DNA from: Halonatronomonas sp051745085
GTDB lineage: Bacteria; Bacillota; Halanaerobiia; Halanaerobiales; Halarsenatibacteraceae
Reading direction: 5' to 3'
NCBI GenBank assembly: GCA_051745085.1
Contig: JBNJDR010000020.1
Span: forward strand, 1-27,881
DNA length: 27,881 bases
Within the stretch, counting starts at the first letter, position 1, and each line of letters starts with the position of its first letter. Below, one piece after another: positions 22,912 through 27,881 of the stretch. The position numbers and the translations under genes are program-made. The notes below the pieces were generated by a model. That model worked only from the letters and a program-made list of their open reading frames with translations, did no database searches and was not told the origin of the DNA.

Positions 22912-24474
22912 ATGTCCGAAGAGGGTAATGAGAGGGGTAAGGGCTTAAAGGATATTGATCCGGCAATTTTTTGGATCTCTGTTGTTATCTCTGCAGTTTT
23001 AATCGTCTGGGGTGCTGTGGCTACGGATCAGTTCGGTGGGATAATCGACAGTGTTTTTAACTTTTTAGTCGGTAATTTCGGTTGGCTCTATCTCCTGTTT
23101 ACTATGGTGGTTTTTGCTCTGGTCATCGTCCTGGGTTTCAGTCGGTTTGGAAATATTAAATTAGGTAAGCCTGATGAAGAACCTGAATATTCAACTCGTT
23201 CCTGGATAGCTATGTTATTCAGTGCTGGTATGGGAATCGGTCTGGTTTTTTGGGGTGTAGCAGAGCCCATAATGCATTACGTCAGTCCACCTTTTGGTAT
23301 GACCGGGGAAACTGAAGCGGCTGCTCTAGAAGCAGGAGCGTCAGCATTTTTCCACTGGGGTCTTCACCCCTGGGCTTTATATGCATTTTTTGGTTTGATG
23401 CTGGCCTACTTTTCTTTCCGACGGGGTCTGCCCCAATTACCAAGTTCAACCCTTTATCCTGTTTTAGGTAAAAAAGGAGTTACGGGGGGCTGGGGTAAAC
23501 TATTTAATATCCTGGCGGTCTTTGCAACTTTATTTGGAATTGCAACCTCTTTAGGTTTGGGTGCTCAGCAGATCAACGGAGGTTTATCTGAATTATTTGG
23601 ATTGGCGGTCAATAATACAGTTGCATCCATAATAGTTGTCATCATCACAATAGCTTTCATAATCTCAGCTGTATCAGGTATCGATAGAGGTATTAAGATT
23701 TTAAGTAACGTGAACATAACTATTGGGGGGATCCTCCTGGTAGTTGTCATAATATTTGGTCCCACGGTGTTTATTTTAAATTACACAGTACAAGCTACAG
23801 GAGAGTATATCAATCAGTTCTTCACCCGCAGTTTTTATACGGGATCGGTCTCCGGTGACCCCTGGCCGGGTTGGTGGACCATATTTTACTGGGCCTGGTG
23901 GATAGCCTGGACGCCTTTTGTTGGCGGTTTTATTGCTAGAATATCCAGGGGAAGAACTATTCGGGAATTTGTAGTCGGTGTGGTTATAGTTCCTGCTATA
24001 GTCGGGATAGTCTGGTTTGGAACCATGGGAGGAACTGCTCTGCACATGCAGTTGTTTGAGGGGATTAATATAGTTGATCCGGTGCACGAAGATATTGCGG
24101 TGGCGTTTTTCATTACTCTACAGGAGCTCCCAATGGGAGCAATCTTGAGTATTCTGGCGACTATATTGATCAGTACCTTTTTTATTACTTCGGCGGACTC
24201 AGGTACATTTGTCATGGGTATGCTTACCTCCAAAGGAAAGCTAGAACCTTCCACCCAGGTGAAGGTTACCTGGGGGATTATTGAAGGTTTTATAGCTGCA
24301 GTTCTAATTTTAGCGGGAGGTTTAAGTGCCCTGCAAACTGCTTCAATCGCAGGAGCTTTTCCCTTTATGCTCTTCGTCATCGTCAGTATGTTTGGAATCT
24401 TTAAAGCCCTAAATGAAGATTACCGATTGATGGAGAAAGGAGAATTTATCGGCGATATAGATATTGATTACTAA
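22912..24474 (+). CDS. BCCT-family betaine/carnitine/choline-type transporter
   Basis: 520 residues from ATG 22912 (AGGAG 8 bp upstream; the ORF extends to a TTG at 22882 with no ribosome site). About twelve membrane helices. Family signatures: AGMGIGLVFWGVAEPIMHY near helix 3, FFHWGLHPWALYAFFGLMLAYFS, the tryptophan-rich TIFYWAWWIAWTPFVGGFIARISRGRTIREF and ITSADSGTFVMGML. The GMGIG glycine segment resembles Na+-coupled betaine carriers more than the carnitine/butyrobetaine antiporter CaiT (GAGIA), so Na+-driven uptake is likely. The following genes encode MttB-family demethylation, so the substrate is probably a quaternary amine (glycine betaine, proline betaine, carnitine) used as methyl donor as well as osmolyte. 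A terminator follows. Confidence 0.92.
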   Translation: MSEEGNERGKGLKDIDPAIFWISVVISAVLIVWGAVATDQFGGIIDSVFNFLVGNFGWLYLLFTMVVFALVIVLGFSRFGNIKLGKPDEEPEYSTRSWIAMLFSAGMGIGLVFWGVAEPIMHYVSPPFGMTGETEAAALEAGASAFFHWGLHPWALYAFFGLMLAYFSFRRGLPQLPSSTLYPVLGKKGVTGGWGKLFNILAVFATLFGIATSLGLGAQQINGGLSELFGLAVNNTVASIIVVIITIAFIISAVSGIDRGIKILSNVNITIGGILLVVVIIFGPTVFILNYTVQATGEYINQFFTRSFYTGSVSGDPWPGWWTIFYWAWWIAWTPFVGGFIARISRGRTIREFVVGVVIVPAIVGIVWFGTMGGTALHMQLFEGINIVDPVHEDIAVAFFITLQELPMGAILSILATILISTFFITSADSGTFVMGMLTSKGKLEPSTQVKVTWGIIEGFIAAVLILAGGLSALQTASIAGAFPFMLFVIVSMFGIFKALNEDYRLMEKGEFIGDIDIDY

Positions 24475-24484
24475 AGTTGGGGAG

Positions 24485-24545
24485 GGTTCGGCCAGCAGAG
24501 ATGTAAAGGGTCTCTTGCTGGCCGAACCATAATAAAAAATTTTTC
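24485..24545 (+). terminator. Hairpin terminator/attenuator between BCCT and corrinoid genes
   Basis: A 13-bp perfect GC-rich stem pairs 24485-24497 with 24516-24528 and is extended by GAGA/TCTC with one bulged base. It is followed by an A-rich stretch and TTTTTC at 24540-24545. The U-run is 11 nt from the stem, so it may terminate only partly or act as an RNA stability element between transporter and methyltransferase messages. Confidence 0.6.
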
Positions 24546-24552
24546 TAAGGTT

Positions 24553-24566
24553 ATAATCATGATTAT
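24553..24566. promoter_or_regulatory. 14-bp palindrome at the ribosome site of the first corrinoid gene
   Basis: ATAATCATGATTAT is a perfect palindrome ending 4 bp before AGGAGG (24571-24576). The 13-mer AATCATGATTATT inside it also occurs at 22710-22722 upstream of the BCCT gene. It could be an operator shared by both units; a TATAAT-like hexamer (24552-24557) overlaps it, but no good -35 is present. Confidence 0.45.
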
Positions 24567-24585
24567 TATAAGGAGGAAGTAGAGC

Positions 24586-25224
24586 ATGGCCGATTTTGAA
24601 AAGATCAGCGAAAGTGTAATCGAAGGCAAAGAAGAAAAAGTGCGAGAACTGGTTGAGGAAGCAGTAGAGGAGGGCATGGAGCCCAAGGAGATAATCAATC
24701 AAGGTTTGATCAGCGGGATGAACGTCGTTGGAAAACGGTTTAAAGCAGGAGATATGTTCGTTCCAGAGGTGCTGCTCTCCGCTAAATCGATGAAAGGTGG
24801 TATGGAAATAGTTAAACCGCTTTTGGTAGAGGGAGAAATGCCTGATGCCGGCAAGGTAGTTTTGGGGACAGTAGCTGGCGACCTTCATGATATCGGGAAA
24901 AATTTAGTAGGAATGATGATGGAAAGTGGAGGCTTAGAGGTAATTAATTTAGGGACCGATGTGAAAGCGGCCGATTTTGCTGAAGCTGTGCGAGAACATC
25001 AGCCTGACGTTGTTGGCATGAGTGCCTTGTTAACGACCACGATGTTGGAGATGAGAGATACGCTTGAAGTCCTCACTGAAGAAGGTCTGAGAGATTCAGT
25101 TAAAGTTATGGTGGGGGGCGCTCCAGTTACTAAGGAATTCGCTGATGAAATAGGAGCCGACGGCTGGGCACCGGATGCGGCGTCAGCTAAGGATCTTGTT
25201 TTCGACTTCTTGGAAGCTAAATAG
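24586..25224 (+). CDS. Methyltransferase corrinoid protein, copy 1 (MttC/MtgC-like)
   Basis: 212 residues, typical size of the small corrinoid proteins of methylamine/betaine methyltransferase systems. The helical N-terminal cap (about 1-85) ends in MFVPEVLLSAKSMKGGME. The B12 Rossmann domain has DLHDIG (D99, H101, G104), whose His is the lower cobalt ligand, then SALLTTTM and VGGAPVTKEFADEIGADGW. It accepts a methyl group from the cognate MttB-family enzyme, encoded 21 bp downstream, and passes it to a second methyltransferase that is not in the window. It differs from copy 2 at only 24 of 212 residues (about 89% identity by my count). AGGAGG precedes the ATG. Confidence 0.92.
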   Translation: MADFEKISESVIEGKEEKVRELVEEAVEEGMEPKEIINQGLISGMNVVGKRFKAGDMFVPEVLLSAKSMKGGMEIVKPLLVEGEMPDAGKVVLGTVAGDLHDIGKNLVGMMMESGGLEVINLGTDVKAADFAEAVREHQPDVVGMSALLTTTMLEMRDTLEVLTEEGLRDSVKVMVGGAPVTKEFADEIGADGWAPDAASAKDLVFDFLEAK

Positions 25225-25245
25225 GTCAGGGGGGAAAGAATAAAA

Positions 25246-26748
25246 ATGAGTAGATACAAACGAGCTAGACATAACGTTAATAGTTCAGTTAATTTTAAGT
25301 CTTTGAGCGAAGATGAAAGAGAAGAAATTTATCTAGCGGCGCTGGAAGTTTTGGAGAGAACCGGGGTAAAATTGTTTTCAGAGGAAACTAGAGAAATCAT
25401 GCTGGAAGCAGGCTGCTGGCAGGACGAGGATGAAGAAGAACTAATCCGGATTCCTATTGGCTTAAGTCAGTGGGCGGTAGAGTCAGCCCCTGATAAGATT
25501 ATTCTTTACGATCGCGATGGAAATCGCAAGTTAGATCTGAGTACTACCAGAACTTATTATGGGCCTGGACCTACTAACACTTACCATCGGGATCCCTATA
25601 CAGGCGAACGAAGGCGGCCTGTTTTGAGCGATACAGAGAACGTTGCCCGGGTCTGTGATGCACTGGAAAACATCGATTTCGTTATGGATCTAGGTACACC
25701 GACTGGAGTTACTGATAATATCGCCGACGTTCACGCCTTTAGAACTTTGATAGAGAATACAACTAAGCCTATCGTTCACTGGGGTTTTGATATTGAACAG
25801 TATGAAGATATGATAGATATGGCGGCTATAGTAGCAGGTTCTTTACAGAAACTTCAGGAAAAGCCATTTTTCTTCCTTTATTCTGAACCAACCTCACCTC
25901 TGCTCCACTCTCGAGAGGCGATCGAAAAAGTTATATTTGCAGCCAGAAAGAAGATCCCCATCGTTTATACTCCCTGTGTAATATCTGGAGCGACCACCCC
26001 GGCTTCTATGGCCGGCACCTTAGTTCAGGGAATAGCCGAAAGTATAGCCGGGATAACGCTATCTCAGTTAGTAAGGAAGGGCACCCCGATCATCATGGGT
26101 GGAGTATACGGGATCATGGATATGCAGACAACCATTTACAGTTACGGCAGTCCTGAATTTAACGTCCTCCAGGCCGGCATAGCCCAGGTAGCCCATCATA
26201 TGGGTATTCCTGTTTTTGGCACTGCAGGCTGTACCGATTCTCATACTATCGACGAGCAGGCAGCCGCAGAAGCAGCGATGAGTATTCTGACGGCAGCTCA
26301 GTCGGGAGCTAACCTTGTTCACGATTGTGGTTACATCAGTTCTGGTCAGTGTGGTTCTCTAGAACAATTGGTCATGGATGATGAGATTATCGGAATGGTA
26401 CGCCGGTTCATGCGAGGTATTGAAGTGACCGATGAAACTCTGGCGGTAAATGTCGTTAATAAAGTTGGACCTGGGGGCCACTTCCTGGGGGAAACTCATA
26501 CGATGAATCATTTTAAAGATGAAACCTGGTTCCCAACTTTGATTAATAGGATGCGCCATGACGGCTGGAAGGAAAAAGCTGGCGGTTCCAGAATGGGAGA
26601 GCGGATCAAAGATAAACTGCATAAAATTTTAGATGAACATGAAGTTCCCGCTTTACCTGATGAGAAGCTAGCAGCTATCGAAAAGATTATGGATAGAGCC
26701 GAAGAACGAGAAGCTAAAAAAGCTAAGAAAAAGAAGGAGGATAAATAA
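25246..26748 (+). CDS. MttB-family (non-pyrrolysine) methylamine/betaine:corrinoid methyltransferase, copy 1
   Basis: 500 residues, full length for the MttB superfamily with no in-frame TAG, so it is the non-pyrrolysine type, members of which demethylate quaternary amines such as glycine betaine, proline betaine or carnitine rather than trimethylamine. Family blocks: LAALEVLERTGVKLFSEET at about 30-48, YYGPGPTNTYHRDPYTGERR, PCVISGATTPASMAGTLVQG, GTAGCTDSHTIDEQAAAEAA and NLVHDCGYISSGQCGSLEQL. The C-terminal 20 or so residues are a lysine/glutamate-rich tail. It lies between two near-identical corrinoid genes and downstream of a BCCT transporter. The substrate cannot be fixed from sequence. The stop is 2 bp before the next start, so synthesis is probably coupled. 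Confidence 0.9.
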   Translation: MSRYKRARHNVNSSVNFKSLSEDEREEIYLAALEVLERTGVKLFSEETREIMLEAGCWQDEDEEELIRIPIGLSQWAVESAPDKIILYDRDGNRKLDLSTTRTYYGPGPTNTYHRDPYTGERRRPVLSDTENVARVCDALENIDFVMDLGTPTGVTDNIADVHAFRTLIENTTKPIVHWGFDIEQYEDMIDMAAIVAGSLQKLQEKPFFFLYSEPTSPLLHSREAIEKVIFAARKKIPIVYTPCVISGATTPASMAGTLVQGIAESIAGITLSQLVRKGTPIIMGGVYGIMDMQTTIYSYGSPEFNVLQAGIAQVAHHMGIPVFGTAGCTDSHTIDEQAAAEAAMSILTAAQSGANLVHDCGYISSGQCGSLEQLVMDDEIIGMVRRFMRGIEVTDETLAVNVVNKVGPGGHFLGETHTMNHFKDETWFPTLINRMRHDGWKEKAGGSRMGERIKDKLHKILDEHEVPALPDEKLAAIEKIMDRAEEREAKKAKKKKEDK

Positions 26749-26750
26749 TA

Positions 26751-27389
26751 ATGGCTGATTTTGAAAAAATTAGTGATGGGGTAATCAAAGGTGAAGTAGA
26801 AAAAGTTAAAGAATTGGTCCAGGAAGCTATAGATGAAGGTCTGGAACCCAAAGAGATAATCAACCAGGGTTTAATAAGTGGGATGAACGTAGTCGGGAAA
26901 CGGTTTAAAGCAGGAGATATGTTCGTGCCGGAAGTTCTGCTATCTGCTAAGGCGATGAAAGGCGGTATGGAACTGGTTAAACCTTTACTGGTTGAAGGAG
27001 AGATGCCTGAAGCAGGCAAAGTAGTATTGGGTACGGTGGCAGGTGATCTTCACGATATCGGTAAAAATCTAGTCGCTATGATGATGGAAAGCGGAGGGCT
27101 GGATGTGATTAACTTAGGAACCGACGTTAAAGCGGCAGAATTCGCCGAAGCGGTAAGAGAACACGAGCCCGATGTTTTGGGCATGAGTGCCCTTTTAACT
27201 ACTACAATGTTAGAGATGAGAGATACTATTGAGGTTCTTAAAGAAGAAGGATTGAGAGACGACGTTAAGATTATCGTAGGCGGAGCTCCAGTTACTAAAG
27301 AGTTTGCCGATGAAATAGGCGCGGATGGCTGGGCCCCAGATGCAGCTTCAGCTAAAGATCTTGTCTTTGACTTCATGGAAGCCAAATAG
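26751..27389 (+). CDS. Methyltransferase corrinoid protein, copy 2 (MttC/MtgC-like)
   Basis: 212 residues, the paralog of the first corrinoid protein. The B12 motif DLHDIG (99-104), SALLTTTM and the C-terminal VGGAPVTKEFADEIGADGW are all unchanged; differences cluster in the N-terminal helical cap (10 of 24 within the first 31 residues), the part that contacts partner methyltransferases in this family (inference). It starts 2 bp after the first MttB-family gene, with AAGGAGG inside that gene's end, and is followed 16 bp later by a second, more divergent MttB-family gene. Confidence 0.92.
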   Translation: MADFEKISDGVIKGEVEKVKELVQEAIDEGLEPKEIINQGLISGMNVVGKRFKAGDMFVPEVLLSAKAMKGGMELVKPLLVEGEMPEAGKVVLGTVAGDLHDIGKNLVAMMMESGGLDVINLGTDVKAAEFAEAVREHEPDVLGMSALLTTTMLEMRDTIEVLKEEGLRDDVKIIVGGAPVTKEFADEIGADGWAPDAASAKDLVFDFMEAK

Positions 27390-27405
27390 GTCGGGGGGAT
27401 AAAAC

Positions 27406-27881
27406 ATGAAAAGTAGTTATAATACAGTAGCAGGAGTTAATCTGGAAGTTTTATCGGAAGACCAAATTGAAAGAATGCTTGACGCATCAATGCGTATTTT
27501 AGAAGAAACTGGAGTGGTTTATTACGACGAAGAAGCCGTTAATATAATGAAAAACGCTGGATGTAAGGTTGAAGGCGAACGGGTCCGGATTCCGGCTAAA
27601 TTGGTGGAAGAAGCCCTTCATACGGTGCCTGCTCGCGTGACCTTAAGCAATAGTAGGACTAGAGAAAGAGTAATGGATCTCACGAATAACAATGCTTATT
27701 TTGGAACAGGGTCAGATACGCCTAATTTTATGGACCCTTACACTGGTGAAAGAGTAAAAACTTCAAAAGAAACAGTAGAGATGGCAACTAAAACTATCGA
27801 TGCTCTGGATAATATGGATTTCGTTATGTCGCTGGGTATTGTCCAGGACGTACCTCAGCTGGTATACGACCGTCATCAGTT
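27406..27881 (+). CDS. MttB-family methyltransferase, copy 2 (5' part only)
   Basis: 158 residues are visible from ATG 27406 (GGGGGG 8 bp upstream) to the window edge. ASMRILEETGVVYYDEEAVNI, then AYFGTGSDTPNFMDPYTGER and DALDNMDFVMSLGIVQDVP, identify the MttB superfamily. It aligns with the first MttB-family protein along the same blocks but with much lower similarity (my estimate is about a third identical), so it probably handles a different methylated amine. The position corresponding to pyrrolysine in true MttB lies beyond the window, so whether this one has an in-frame TAG cannot be seen. Confidence 0.88.
   Translation, partial: MKSSYNTVAGVNLEVLSEDQIERMLDASMRILEETGVVYYDEEAVNIMKNAGCKVEGERVRIPAKLVEEALHTVPARVTLSNSRTRERVMDLTNNNAYFGTGSDTPNFMDPYTGERVKTSKETVEMATKTIDALDNMDFVMSLGIVQDVPQLVYDRHQ

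Noticed and set aside
23886..24380. Minus-strand ORF of 164 codons inside the BCCT gene
   Set aside because: It is a codon-shadow of the hydrophobic transporter with biased composition and no recognisable domain.
24409..24888. Minus-strand ORF spanning the BCCT end, the terminator and the corrinoid gene start
   Set aside because: It runs antisense to two certain genes and through the hairpin, and shows no family motif or ribosome site.
25246..26748. Pyrrolysine (TAG read-through) in the MttB-family gene
   Set aside because: The 500-codon frame has no internal TAG and ends with TAA, and several neighbouring genes use TAG as a normal stop. The second MttB-family gene is cut off too early to judge.
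1..27881. tRNA/rRNA genes, CRISPR array, insertion sequence or prophage
   Set aside because: No repeat-spacer pattern, transposase or integrase gene, terminal inverted repeats or structural RNA was recognised; the gene content is metabolic throughout.

Overview
The window looks like chromosome of an anaerobic, low-GC Firmicutes-type bacterium. The gene content (adenosylcobalamin lysine fermentation, BCCT betaine transport, MttB-family/corrinoid demethylation, selenium-dependent molybdenum hydroxylase maturation) fits a halophilic or osmolyte-using fermenter or acetogen such as the Halanaerobiales. That placement is inference from gene content; no rRNA or tRNA gene is present to confirm it.

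Layout. 1-2320 (+) is the end of a molybdenum-hydroxylase maturation operon: YqeB tail, two separate XdhC-type proteins and a molybdopterin-binding protein. 2321-4213 (-) carries a FlhB-C-like protein, a FliK-like protein and an iron-sulfur flavoprotein. 4367-5581 (-) is lysine 2,3-aminomutase kamA, divergent from an ornithine/lysine-type racemase (5721-6806, +). 6794-8404 (-) is an amidohydrolase. 8571-10067 (+) is a PAS/AAA+/Fis sigma-54 activator. 10131-21311 (+) is a tightly packed 12-gene lysine fermentation operon: lysO-like transporter, kamB-like P-loop protein, kamD, kamE, kal, kce, two kdd copies, hbd, CoA-transferase A, thiolase, CoA-transferase B. It ends in a strong hairpin. 21504-22394 is a lone radical SAM protein. 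After about 500 bp of AT-rich non-coding DNA come a BCCT transporter and two repeated corrinoid protein/MttB-family methyltransferase pairs, the second running off the window.

How it works together. KamA makes beta-lysine, KamDE makes 3,5-diaminohexanoate, Kdd oxidises it, Kce cleaves it with acetyl-CoA to acetoacetate and 3-aminobutyryl-CoA, and Kal releases ammonia to give crotonyl-CoA. The CoA-transferase and thiolase turn acetoacetate into acetyl-CoA. The racemase could feed D-lysine (or D-ornithine) into the system. No butyryl-CoA dehydrogenase/Etf or crotonase gene is in the window, while a 3-hydroxybutyryl-CoA dehydrogenase is. The crotonyl-CoA branch may therefore be oxidised to acetyl-CoA rather than reduced to butyrate.

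Main new observation. Two good sigma-54 (-24/-12) promoters flank the activator's neighbourhood: one 11 bp after the activator gene, driving the long operon (10078-10094), and one on the opposite strand in front of the detached kamA (5670-5686). This predicts a single sigma-54 lysine regulon that reunites kamA with the rest of the pathway. The kamA promoter also overlaps a sigma-70 promoter for the racemase on the other strand.
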